A DNA stretch of 64,000 nucleotides, taken from assembly GCA_009746045.1 (NCBI GenBank), contig RPFO01000213.1, positions 5,428,761 to 5,492,760 of the forward strand, read 5' to 3'. The translations under genes were made by a program, and so were the position numbers. This DNA comes from Mesostigma viride. Taxonomy: Eukaryota > Streptophyta > Mesostigmatophyceae > Mesostigmatales > Mesostigmataceae. The notes beneath the pieces are model-generated. The model had not been told where the DNA came from, made no database searches, and saw nothing but the letters and a program-made list of their open reading frames with translations. Shown here in pieces: positions 25,818 to 38,200 of the stretch; the stretch's first letter is position 1; each line of letters begins with the position of its first letter.

Positions 25818-26849
25818 ATGAACGATAGCCCAGGCATGATGAAGGATAGCGATATTATGAAGGACAACGTGAGGCAAGCGAAGCGGCTGCCAATAGCCGC
25901 TTTATTTCACGCTGTAGGTGATATACTCCAGGAGACAGTAGACGACATTTCAAAGCGTAACTCTAGGGGCAAGGCCATCCAGGGGGGGGCGGCAAATGCC
26001 GACCCTGTCTCCTCCTCCTCGTCATCAGAGGAGGAAGACGAGGAGGAGGAGCGTGTTCAGACGCAGTTCGACGATGGCAAAATCGACAGGTTTACTGGAG
26101 TCAAGTTCGAAGCAGGCTCGCTTCACGTCAAGACCATGTTTTCAGATGCGACACAGGCATGGCTCCCTATGTCTAAAATCGATATTCAGTATGACGCGCG
26201 GATGCGCGATTTCCTCAAGAATTTCAGAGGGAACCCTGGAAACGGCAATGGCAACAAGGTGACGGCCAAGATGGCGCGTGATTCATGGCGTGAGTACGTC
26301 CGGCATGAGGAGTGTCTCCAGGGACAGGAGGTGGTCGATGTGGGCGAGGAAGCCCCTCCCATGCAATGGGAGGTTGTGGTAAAGAAGGAGGAGGGATCCA
26401 CTCCCTCCTCCAAGAGGGCAAGGAAGTCGCCCCCGGTGGGACGACGCGTAAAGCTAACCAAGATCACGCCGAGCCCGGCAGACAGGCCATTCACCATCAA
26501 GAAGACCCCCGTCCCTTCCCAGAAGACTGCAGCCGGTGCCGAGGAGAAGCCTGCACCCATTGCTGGAAACAAGCCTGCACCCGCCAGCGAGGAGGAGAAG
26601 CCAGCAGCTGGGCAGGAGAAGCCAGCAGCTGGGCAGGAGAAGGGAGCAGCTGGGCAGGAGAAGCCAGCAGCTGGGCAGGGTTCAGGGAGCAAGCCTGTCC
26701 CTAGTGACGCTCAAGTTGCTGCTGGACTAGACACCCTGCAAAGGATGTTGAACCACATGTCGACTATGGGGTTCACACACGCTCAAATCGCAGAGAGCAT
26801 GGCCGCCCAGGCCGCCCAGGCCGCCCAGGCCGCCCAGAAGAAGATGTAG
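25818..26849 (+). CDS. Acidic/Lys-Ala-Pro repeat protein of unknown function
   Basis: 343 aa. The N-terminus is Met/Asp-rich (MNDSPGMMKDSDIMKDNV), followed by a helix (LPIAALFHAVGDILQETVDD), a Ser-Glu tract (SSSSSSEEEDEEEE), and a compact region around DRFTGVKFEAGSLHVKTMF and WREYVRHEECLQGQE. The second half is basic/Pro-rich with four EKPAAGQ-type heptads (about residues 255-285), a helix (DTLQRMLNHMSTMGFTHAQI) and a terminal (AAQ)n run. No known domain. AATAAA-type signals follow at about 26892. It could be host- or virus-derived; composition resembles the 22797 gene's acidic part. Confidence 0.55.
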   Translation: MNDSPGMMKDSDIMKDNVRQAKRLPIAALFHAVGDILQETVDDISKRNSRGKAIQGGAANADPVSSSSSSEEEDEEEERVQTQFDDGKIDRFTGVKFEAGSLHVKTMFSDATQAWLPMSKIDIQYDARMRDFLKNFRGNPGNGNGNKVTAKMARDSWREYVRHEECLQGQEVVDVGEEAPPMQWEVVVKKEEGSTPSSKRARKSPPVGRRVKLTKITPSPADRPFTIKKTPVPSQKTAAGAEEKPAPIAGNKPAPASEEEKPAAGQEKPAAGQEKGAAGQEKPAAGQGSGSKPVPSDAQVAAGLDTLQRMLNHMSTMGFTHAQIAESMAAQAAQAAQAAQKKM

Positions 26850-29800
26850 ACCTTTGGTTGCTTGACAGATTATGAAGGACAGCTGTTTTTGAATAAATTA
26901 ATAAAGCAATGGACACTGTTTGCATTACTGAGTCATTTCATGGCATCACAATGTGTAATTGGATTTTATTATGAATAATAATGGATGTATTGTACACATG
27001 TCCATGCACCCCCACGGGATTGTGATGATATGCTGGCTACTGTCACACCCTGGCCACTTGTGATGATTTTCCCGTGGGTCCATGTGTCCCAGGTGCCCAC
27101 CCCTGGGGTCACCTTGGGTTTTTGTAGTGGTCTGGCCGGCCCCCAGCGGCTTGGCCAGCCAGGGCAGCACATTCTGACCTGGCCTGGCCCCAAGGGCATT
27201 CCCAAAAGGGTAGGGAAACCTGTCACGAACTACACCCAGATGTTGCTGGACGACCTAGTGGTCCCAGCCCAGTTTGAACACCGCATCCACTCTCTCTCCC
27301 TTCTTTGGACTGCCATGTAGAACAAGACGCGGTGGCAGCAGATTGTCAAGGCTCACACGCCCGACCCGGCCTGTGGGCAAGCCACCTCCCCCCAAGAGGA
27401 GGCGTTCTGATTCATGAGTATACGTAGTGTAGTTAGGCTTTTTCTAGACTAGATAGCTTAAGGGGAGGGTCCCATAGAAATATATCAAAACTTACCCCCC
27501 CTAATAACTACAGAAATGCAACTGACAACCACTGAATGATGTTTGGGGACCATAAACATGATGTTTGGGCATGCATACCACCACTTGTTGGGGGTACTAC
27601 CCCCAGCCATACACCGGCTATGAGCTAAAAATAGAAAAAAACGCTGTCCGGGGCACATCTTGCCCAGAACAGTGGGAGAACCAGTTGCATGAAAAAAGCA
27701 CACCCCATATAAAAATGTCATGGGACATTGTTTCTACCTAATTGGATCAACAAAATCAGCACATCCCTTTGAGTTATTAATTTTTGGGCCAAAAATACGC
27801 TTTTTTAGGCGGGGCGTCCCCATACACACTCATAACACATCAATTAGGCCTGAAAAGCACAAGTCAAATTCTGTCATGACCATAGAAGGCACTGTCAAAG
27901 TTTGGTGGCATTCTGAGCTCAGCTGTAGCAGTTATTAATTTTGGCAGTTGGCCACCTATGCAGACGCTAAGGAAGGCATTAGTGAGTATTAAGGCACACT
28001 AACACTTCCTATGCCATCCAAAAGGCTCCTGACCATGCCCAATTCGACCACAATGTACAAGGAGGTGGCTGGGCACGTCATGTGCCCTTGCCTTACCTCG
28101 ACACGGGCAACCTGTTGCGTGTGTGCACAACAATGAGGCAGGTAGCTCTACATGCCTAGCCAACACTTCTAAAGCATATTCCAGGTTTATGGTGTGGGCA
28201 TCATCCCAAAACCAAGCTCAAACACACCCTAGAAAGCCATATCCACTAATTGCCCAACAAGGGTAACAACAGACAGTCCACAGAGAAAGCAGAATTATCA
28301 TACATGCTGCTTGCCAAGGCTTCTTACCATGGTTACCTTGCCTTGCTAGCATATGCATTAGGGCTCTCCCATTTTAGTGGGAGAAAGGCCAACAAGACAA
28401 CGATAACCCCTACCTACGTGCAGTTCCACCCATGCAGTATGCCCCTCAGAAAAACCACTGCCACCTTTCTTTCCAGCGCAATTGTTTGCCAAGAAACAAA
28501 CTCAAGCTTGTGAGCCTCTAACCACAATGAAGCCCTCTGCTAAGAAAGGCCGCGTCAATATTCACACAAAACTGAGTGCTGTTAGCAATCTCCTTCCAAG
28601 AAACCACTCAGCAAATCCCTGACAACTTGACGACATGCCACGGTCACGCTTTGACACATCCCAGCCATGCAACGTACATAAAAACCACTGAAAGGTGCCA
28701 GGAATCTGGCGATGCGCAGCACAGAATGGCATTATACCTGGCGCTAACTGCACGGAAAGAAGCCGAAAACTTGCGTTGATAACCCATAAAGCGAAACATT
28801 CATAGGGTCACGTTGATCACACGATCGTACCATTACCGGAATTGTCCTTCGCCAAGCGGCGCAAGAAAGAACAACCTTCCATGGAATAATAAGACGCGCA
28901 TCCCGCGAGCCTGGAGAGTGTCTTACCGATCATGACGGAAATCTTGCCGAAACCCAGCAAATTTTTTAAAGCTTTACCAATAACGATTTAAACGCATCCT
29001 TGACGCTAGGTAAATCCCATAAAACCTGACAATCACCGCCGCCAGCGTGCATTCTAATTTATTCCTCTCGACGAAAACATCAGATTGGACCCCCGTGGCG
29101 ATGGTCATCAATAAAATCATCGACACTGCAAAAAACGCGAACTCCGCTACGAGGTAGTATCATTTACTCATCGTCTTTAAGATTCGCTGAGTTTCTCTGC
29201 ATTCCGCGAGCTATCTTTTTCTACTCTGCCTGAAAGCACGTCGCCATGGCCAGCTCCGGTAGGGGTGCGCGCCCCGTGCACCACTTTTTCACGGTACGGA
29301 CGGGTACCGCGAATTTTTCGGCGCCAAAATATTCGCGCCGGGACCGTCCCCTTAAAGAGTTAGGTTAGTCCGATTACGCGGCTTCCTCCACTCCACCCAT
29401 CCATCATGGAATATGTGCTACATGATCTCCCAACGGAGGCATGTTATCATTTAATTTAATTCAATCGAATAGTAGTATATCAAGGAGACAACCAGCGCAG
29501 GCCAGAAATCGAATAGTAGTATATATTTATTGAGATCGAAAGTTAGCTTTAAAAACTTCCCAAGGCAAGCGCGAACAACGCAAGAAAAAAGGAACTACCA
29601 CTAGCTAGACAGCAGGTAAAGCCCAGATGCAACAACACACTCTAGACATGCAAGAGTCGACAGGCCGGACTAGTAAACTACAGAAAAGACAGCCCACTAT
29701 ATCAAGTAGACAACCCACTATATACACCATGCCGAACTCTGACCCAGGTAGAAGTCCCGGGGCTCGTCTAGGGGGCCTGTCTAGCAAGAACGGCGGCCCG

Positions 29801-31369
29801 GTGCAGCGAAACAGGAGGTCCGCGACGGCCCGCGTTAAAGCCAAAGAGATCGAGGCGCTGCCGCCAATAGCCACGGGGTGGTTTGGCCCTCGAGCTCGAG
29901 CCGATACTCACAGAGCTGGCAGCACTCGTGGATGAATGCCGCGGTCTTGGGGTCCACGACGCCCAACTCTTCAAGAAAGAAGGGATTACCCGGTGGTACC
30001 TAGTGCATGTATCCCGGTACTGCGGATTTTCCCGGATTTTCTGAGATACTGTGGGTGCCCGTACCCGTATTCTCTAGGTATTCACCGTACGTATCTCTCA
30101 CCGTATTTTCGCCGAATTCATGCCGCATTCACTGCCCAGACATTCCGTGCCGTATTTGCCTGTACCCGTACCAGGTTATACTAGTGGTACCCCACGTCGT
30201 CATAGGTGGCCGGCTTTGCGCGCTCGACAGTGGCCGCTGCATGCACTGCCGGCATCCCCCGACACCTGGACAATGTGGCGTGCCAAGAGCGGCCGGGCCA
30301 CCGAGACATCGATGAGCAGATGGCAGCGCCGTTCCCATCATAGTCGCGGACAGTGACGTCGGGCCTACGGGGTGGAGAGAAGAGCGCAGCCCCATCCGCA
30401 TCCCCACAGTTGATGGTGGCAAGGGGGACGACCTTATATATTATGATATAATATATTGGGAATTCTGTTTATGCTGTCCAGAAGTAAAGAGGACTCTACA
30501 GCTTCGCGCGGCTTGCAGTTTGGTCGGTGTACACCAGCAAGCAATGTACATTCAATTGGTGTACATGCACGCAAGCAACTTGCAGCTTCTGTAAATACCA
30601 GAGCGTCCTAGTTATGTACTGACGAAGTGTAAACATATCGCTGGCATGCGACCAACATATTATAACAGCTTATGCATAAAAAACCTGCTTGGTTGCATGC
30701 ATGACCTAAGTACTACGTGTGGTATATGCCAGAAAATCATGATGCCGGGGGTCGTACGCTTCACGCGTCCAGTGCCATAGTACGTTGGCGATCGGATGCC
30801 GGCCATGTCAGCTAGCATGTATATTCAGCCTGATCCTAGACGCTGGCATGTTTCTAAATTGGGATGTAGGTACGTGCGGTTTATACCAGCTCGCACAGCT
30901 CGGCATAAACAGTCACCATGCATGCAATCATGAATTGCAGTCACCAGCTGACACAATCAGCTTGGTACACCATGATGAGTACCGGACAGTTGGGCCATCA
31001 TCGTTGGGCGGGAAATAGTCTTACCTATAGAGACCCTGGTTGTCAAATTTGTTTTGACTACGTAATATGTGCCTACCGAACTCGGAGGTGGCCAGTGGGC
31101 CAGTGCCGCTAATACAATCGCAATAGAACCAGACCGGGATTTCAAAAAATAACAGCGGATTATGTCATTTCGCTCGAGTTAGATGAGAAAAAAATCGAGC
31201 CGTCTGCGTCCACAAAGAAAATAAATCGAGGTTCCCAGCCTCGTTGCAATTTCCTCTTCAGAAGAATTTCCTCTACAACAGGTCAGGTCTAGGTCTGTTT
31301 CCGAAGGTCAGATTTTATGCTCCCAACTCCCAATGACAATGAAGACCCAAGTGGCAAGTATCCCTTAAT
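26850..31369. other. Gene-poor DNA, no supported gene
   Basis: Only short, unconserved frames. Composition is lower in GC and rich in TGCATG-type words. A 102-codon frame at 29627-29935 is not recognisable. About 29477-29505 shares a ~30-base sequence with SCC2 intron DNA at about 50857-50888 (GAGACAAC, then AGCGCAGGCCAGAAA), pointing to a dispersed repeat. About 30000-30170 is rich in CCGTA words. Confidence 0.5.
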
Positions 31370-31893
31370 CAGTGTTTTTTTTAGTGGCGATACACCGCCA
31401 AATGTGGCGGTGTGGCACTTTTTTTGGCAAAATGTGGCGGTGCCACCCACTTGGACAGGGCACCCAAGAAGCCACAATTTGGCCGTGCTGTTCTACTTTG
31501 TAGTTTCGTTTCGCCACAGGGTGGCCGTGCCTGAAGTTCACTCTAGTACAGGCTACGCCACAATTGGCGGTGTCAGCCGGTCTTCCGGCCGGCGTTCCGC
31601 CACAAGCCTCCCTAGTACTAGAACTACTATGAGTATTACTATGACTGACTGACTTACTGACTGCATAGTGCATGTACGTAGAGCCCGGCCAAGTGCCAAG
31701 TGGCAAGTGGCCCGCTGCCAGAGACCAGAGTGCACTGTGCAGACTGCAGCTTGTGTGCATTTTCTGGCTTCAGCTGGCTGGCGGCCTGGCGGCTGGCGCC
31801 TCAGTTCCAGTCACTCGCCAGCCATACAGTACTGTACTGCATTGCATTGACTATGTGTTTCGACTTTCGGCACTTCAGTAATCGTTTTGTTAA

Positions 31894-34302
31894 CACTCCG
31901 TCTGTGAACTTATAACGGGTGTGGCCCGTAATTTTTCGTAGAATGCAGAATCGCGCCAAATGCGGGCGCCGGAGCGTCGCGCCGAATCTGGAAAAACGGT
32001 TCGATGGGATCCGAGATCCAATGCTGGGCTATTTGAATATATTTTAAATATTTTTTTTGGATAACAAATATTGGTGAATTGCACGTTGCCATCTGAGGGG
32101 GTTTGGCTACAAACGTTAACAAAAAAGGGGTGATGAGATGGTTCTAAATTGGGGTATGATGATAAAGTTGAGGGCACCAAAAACCTCCTAAACCCAAAAG
32201 TACACTACATAATGGACGCTTGGTGAGAAATTCAGCATCAATCATGCACAAGCTTCCAAATATCTAGGCACTCAAACCATTACGGGTGACACCCGTAATA
32301 AGAACTAGAATGCTCCATTCTAGCCTTTGGGTGTGCCATTCATGTGGCATGGCCATCTGTGGTACCATGGCACATCCTCTCATTAGAGGATGATATGGTG
32401 ATGAAATGGGCACATAGGACATGCTTTTGCACAAGAAATATTTTACTAAAGCTATCAAATGTAGGGCACAATGAGGGTTCAACCCATAGGTGCACCATGC
32501 TATGGGTCAAATGCGCCGTGCATGTGGCATGGCCGTCTAGTATGGTGTCATGGCACATCCTCTCTATTTTGAAATGATATGGTGTTGAAATGGACACATA
32601 GGATGATGCTATTTTACAAGAAATATGATTACTGAAGCTATCAAATATAGGGCACTTGTTATGAGGGGCCAGCTCATAGCATGCACCATGCTATATAAAC
32701 AAATGCATAGATAATAACCCACCGCTCGTCGTCCAGCACAACTGTCAATGCATAAGACGGCAACACATGTAAATCCACGACGTGGTGCAAGTCCACATTC
32801 TGAAAATGTTGAAAAGAAAGGCATCGCCATATCATCATCCTAATCATCGTATGTGCCTGTCTGGCAGGCAAACGCATACGACGCAACAATATAGCCTGAG
32901 AAACTCATGGCCACGTGCATACCATGAATGTCCGGGAACATCGATTAACCGCAAGTATCTTTCGGGCCTTGCGAGGTTTGCCCGCGATACGGTTAGCATG
33001 GCAAGGCACGGCATGCTCCCCAAGGGACCGCACACACACATGCACGGCTGGGGCTGTCGCAAAGCACTGCAGGCAGTAATAGCCTGCCATGGGTATTGCA
33101 TGTTACTACGAGGAATCCACAGCCTCTATATACAAACACGCAAGCGGTTCATGCATTATAATGACAGTTGTGAACTTCCAAGCGCTTAACTTCGCAAACC
33201 ATGCCCAAATACCTATTCAATTATCAGAGTTTATGACAAGGTGTTGCTGTTAAGGTAGCACATGAATAGCTAGCATCAGGCAAGATATGTATACAAGCAT
33301 GAATGGACACCCATACCCAGTTCTCTAAACCTCTACCTCGCTTTGGGGGACCGTCTTGCAAGGCTTGCTTGTGACATGGGCAACGTAGCAGCCGGAACTG
33401 TCATGCATCTTAGAGAAAGCACCCACGTTTACGCAACGGGGCGCAGCCGCGCGCAGAGCTTAGCATTATGCAGTAACCTGCCTTCAGTTGAAGTCACACC
33501 GGCCATGTGCCGTGATCACATGTGATAAAAACTGGCAGATTTACAAACCAAAAGTTGCCATAAACCTTCTCCCAGCCGGATGCAGGTAATCTTCACACGC
33601 CTCGACACCCGGAATCATGAAGCGCGCACTAGCTACTGAAGGTCCCGTCCTCCACGGGCCACCTTTTCTTGAGCATGAAGTACATAACCTCAGCGACACT
33701 GCCTGGCCGGGCGAGGTCTTCTCCCACTACGTAAGGTTCGCTACCCATCGCCTCGAGTGAAATCTGAATTCCTTGCTGCTCCTTGCTCCTTCGACCAAGC
33801 AGGACCCTACGTGATAAAGTTGTCTTGATCAATCAATCGCCCAACACGGCCGCCAAAAATCCTGATTTAAAGCCGAGGCTCACAGCCCAACCATCAAGGA
33901 CTGCGGACAGTTCATCGCCAGTGCCAAGATTAGGAGCACCCGAGGATACCTCGGCATACGACATCGCGACCGAAGCAGTCGTGACGAAAAGACAGTCTCC
34001 TTCTGCAGCCGACGTTGCTAGCATTTGCCTGCATCTGCACCGTTGTTGGCATTCGGCGGTCCGATTGCAAGCCCAAGAAAGTCCAAAAAAGCACCTTTTT
34101 CCATGGGGTGGCCACGGAGCATCTGACATGGGGTGGCCGTGAAAATTAGATATTCTTTTAGGCCTTGAAGTCAGCTTTCATCCTATCCAATAAAAAGCGC
34201 ATTCTGACAATTAGTTCAATAGTAACCACCAATAGAGTAACCATGCCTCCATTACGGGCCACGCCCGTAATACGGGCCACGCCCGTAATTACAGACGGAG
34301 TG
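31894..34302. mobile_element. Nested TTAA-flanked element (2,409 bp)
   Basis: Terminal inverted repeat CACTCCGTCTGT at 31894 and ACAGACGGAGTG ending at 34302, both flanked by TTAA (31890-31893, 34303-34306), the target site of piggyBac-like elements; a Tc1/mariner-type TA target is the alternative. Subterminal palindromes built on TTACGGGC...GCCCGTAA occur at 31912, 32280 and 34252-34290. No transposase frame is visible. Confidence 0.7.
32343..32705. repeat. ~183-bp tandem duplication inside nested element
   Basis: TGGCATGGCC...CATGGCACATCCTCT occurs at 32343 and again at 32526 with a diverged but alignable interior (ACAAGAAATAT, CTATCAAAT, TAGGGCAC). Low-GC, no coding content. Confidence 0.6.
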
Positions 34303-34400
34303 TTAAGCAGTGGCTGTAGTGGTAATCGTTGTTGTTAATTTACCAAGTACGCCCGGCGCCGATGCCTGAGACGGAGACGCTCGCCCGCCTTGTGTACAGG

Positions 34401-34476
34401 CATTCACGCCTTAAGTTGGGTTCGAGGTTTTTGGTCAACCCAACTTCAGGCGTGAACCCAACTTAAGGCGTGAATG
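34401..34476. repeat. Perfect 23-bp inverted repeat (hairpin)
   Basis: Arms 34401-34423 and 34454-34476 are exact reverse complements (begin CATTCACGCCTTAAG). The 30-base loop itself contains a third, nearly identical half-arm. It lies in the right part of the 3.4-kb hAT element. Confidence 0.85.
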
Positions 34477-35211
34477 ATTCTAATAAATTCTACTAGTTTG
34501 AACTTAAGATAATTAAACATACTGTTCTGAACTACTTTGAACTTGGAATGCCAGTACGGCGCCGCGCCGCGCTGACCCCGCTGCCGGTAGGGTCATTTGC
34601 TGCACCAAAAAGCCAGCCCGCCACACGTGGCCGTGCCAAGCCCAATTTTAATTGGCTTAAAGCCACACATTGGCCGAGTAAACTGAAGTTTTCATAGTTC
34701 GAAACGCCACAAGTGGCCTAGCGCCACTAGTAACGAAAACCTTAAAAAAAACACTGCCCTTAATCATGATCATGATTAGCGCGCAAACATCACCGAATAG
34801 TAAATCGGCGAATGGCGCTAATACATACTGTAGACCTGCTGGTAACCTGTCCGCTTGCTGTCGGGAATTATGTCACAGGGGGCTGCAGGCGGCGCGGCGC
34901 CTCGTCAAATGACGCCAGACGGTGCGAGCTCTGCCAGAGTCAAAAGCCCTCGCTAGTTTTCGCGGGAGGGCGCGCGCACTGTGCAGGCCAAATCGTTGTA
35001 AATTTCACTCTTGGTAAATCAATCAAAATTGATAATTGACAGTGGATGTACACATGGGGCTTTCAGCACCATGGACTCTACATGTCCTAAACGTGCATAA
35101 TGGCTTGACTTGAACTGATAATTGCATTTTGCAAGATGGATTCGCGCATATGCCGGAACTTCATTGCGGTTTAATTGCAGTGCAGCGCATGAGGCAGCCT
35201 AATACGTAATC

Positions 35212-38200
35212 ATGTCAAGACACATATTCCGATTGCCGAGCTTCACGCCAACGCAATTGGGAGAGAGCATTCCTCTTCCAACCACGGCGGGGCTGTTGGG
35301 AAGGGTGCCGCTTTCATTGAATGACGACAGCCTAATTTCAGACTCGGTGAAAAATGGCGACACACAGCTGGCAATGGCAGTTGCATCCCTTCTGAAAGCG
35401 ACGAATGTCAGCTACTTGTAAGTTTGCGCACTAAGTATAATCAGCCGATTCACATCGTCTAGTTATCTCATCTTGCTAAACTTCTCGCTCCATCGTATTC
35501 GGAGTTTCACATTCTTTGCATTTTGTGTTTGCATTGCAGGTCCGCGTCGGGAAATGCTAACTCTAACATCGCGCAGCCATCTTGCGCACTGGAAGCCGCC
35601 ATTTTGAAAATATCGCCGAACGCTTTCGACATATCTCCTGGTAAGCGAGCATAGCAGTCGTATCTCTCTTTCCCATATCAAGGTTCTATCTTGCTAAGAT
35701 CTGATCCCCGTCTACTTCGAGGTTTGTGAATGTGCTTGGCGAAATGCAGAGACGCCGCACAGAGGCCAGCATGGTCCATCCATCCCGGATGTTGGCGTCC
35801 ATAAAAAGCCGGAGGTTTCACACGCTCAAAAAGCCCCGGTAAGTTTTGCGTCCTATGGTATCGTGTCGCCTGCTTGTTTGTCTCTGATCTTGCCTGTTGA
35901 CAAGGTTTACATAAGAAATTGCGTTGCGCCATATGAACAAGTCAGGTGTTGCAGCTTAAATTCATGGCACAAACTCCCTGATCCCTTTCAATAATTCAGA
36001 TGTTTTCCTTTCTTCATGATGATATCATTCCAACTACCTACTACGTATCCCATGCACGCATGCTGGAGAACTTACCATGCAACTCATGACATCCTGGCCT
36101 GGTCTGTCTAACAGGAAGCACCATCGACAAAGAAAGCAAGGACTACAAAGGCTGGACAGAAGAAAGAGAAAAAGCCAGCATTGCCGGCAGAGGCTGACAG
36201 CTATGCCGCTGCGTCAAAGGAAAAAGATAGAGAAGGCATTGAGGCTGAGCTACTTCCATCGGATGATGGCGCTGACGGTAATTTCCTTGGCCATAGCAGT
36301 CTTCACCTGTCTGTGCCGTGGTTCCACAGTCTTCTGGTTGCATGTCCTGGACGAGTTTGTTGCCTTTGGGTTGGATGGGGTGTCAAGCTTGTCATTTGGG
36401 ATATCTGTCTTGGTACTGTCGCATTTGGGCTACTTTTTTTGTGCACAATAAGGCCCCTCGTTAATAAGTGCATTTGATTTTAGATGTTGTAAAGGCGATA
36501 TCGTGCAGGGCATGCAGATGTTGCCTGCAATATGCACTGGCTGGCAAGCATTACACGTAGGAGAGTGGACATACTCCTTGCTATACTCCAACTTGACCAA
36601 TCGTCACAGTTTGGTTGACTGTGGGCAAATACCAACATGCTGGCCACGGTATTAGGTGGTGGTGGGCCGCCAGCCCAGTGGAGTCATCCTGCCTAGGGGT
36701 GTGGGCGGCCCTATTCCCTTCATGGCACATAAAAAGGACTGCAGGTTGCACTGCAGCAGCTATTGACCCACACACGCTCACAAGAACCAACACTTAACCT
36801 TTGAATAGATATGGAGCGCAGGGTGCAAAACGGCGTATCGGATTTACCACTGTCCCCCCTCTCAGACATTTCTATTTGAATGTGTGTGCCATTTCCCCTG
36901 CGTTTTCCTGCCAGTGGTGGCGGAGTTTCTCAACCTCTTGGACGACATCTTTGGAAAGAGTGATGTGGTGGCGGGTGACCAGGAGCGGTCGTCATCTGGG
37001 ATGCTGACCTTCAAGGACCTGCAGGGACTGAGCAACGGTGTCGCGAGGATGGCAGCGCGATCCGCCCTGCCCCACGTCCCCCTGGACTACCTCTCCCGCA
37101 CCTTGGGCGTTTTGGAGCTACAGGTGGCGGGGGGCGAGTCGGTGATTATTGAAGATGGAGACGATGTAAGGACCAAACCTTGTGTAAGGACTGACCTTTG
37201 CCATTGTAATGACTGACCTCTACAGTTGTATGGACTGAATTTCGAAGTTGTAAGGACTGACATTTGCAGTTGTAGGTATTGACCTGTGCTGTCATAAGGA
37301 CTGACGTTTGCATTTGTAAAGGCTGACCTTTGCAGTGCTGCATTCATGCATTTATCTATTCACGTTTACCACAAGATCGGCCGACTTCTACAAAAAAGTG
37401 TGTAAGGAGTTGGTTCAGGCACCGTTTTGCATGCCAGCACTGCTTGGATCCACATTAGTTACTGTTTAACCTGCGCATAAACCCATGCCCTTGATGCCCA
37501 AGGCCTGTGGGAACCAGCGTGTCTTCCATAGCATTCCACACCCTGTTGGGGGCAGTGTTGCTTTGTATTCAAGATGCACGACCTGCGTTGCTTTCTCTGC
37601 TGACCGCCGCATCCAGCGTTGCTCACTCACCCGCTGTAGCTGTGGAATCACCCTCGCTCGCTCACCTGCTGTATTGTGGAATCCATGGTTGCATTCACTA
37701 TCATTTGTCAGCTTTCTTCTCCCCTCTGTCGTCCTTCTCTTCAACCCCTCCCATCCTGCCTGCTTCTTCCGTTCCCAGGACTTATTTTTGTTCCCTGTTT
37801 ACTCATATCCCTTTTCCCCATCTTACCCCCGACCTCATGCTTGTCCCCTACCCCCAGGTGCGGTCCGGTTCCTACCAATCCATCATGCTCTCGCTCGAGG
37901 CGTCCCACATCCTGCTGCAGATCCTGGCCACGCCCGGCATGCCCAAGCAGCTTTATGCAGAGGAGGTGCGTGCGTTGCATGCACGCCTGCCCCGTGCCCC
38001 GCAAACCTGAACGTGGAAATAAATTTCTCCCACATGTCTGTCCAGGCCATGGAGCTGCTAGCGTGATGCTCGGTTACACAGGTCGGACAAATATAAATGA
38101 TATTTGGCCGTATTTGCGCATTTGATTTATAAATGTTGCATATTTAGTCCACTAAATTGATCCAACGGTGAACCCCGTTCGGCAAAAAATATTTAGATTA

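Larger units (their letters stand above)
31370..34756. mobile_element. hAT-like non-autonomous transposon (3,387 bp)
   Basis: The left end CAGTGTTTTTTTTA is matched exactly, inverted, at the right end (TAAAAAAAACACTG). The 8-bp target duplication CCCTTAAT lies at 31362-31369 and 34757-34764. Subterminal TGGCGG/TGGC motifs are repeated near both ends (31380-31530 and 34590-34720), as in hAT elements. No transposase frame. It carries a second element (31894-34302) and ends about 450 bases before the SCC2 start codon. Confidence 0.85.

Noticed and set aside
29627-29935. 102-codon frame in gene-poor DNA
   Set aside because: No motif, no promoter, and a different frame is equally plausible at its end.
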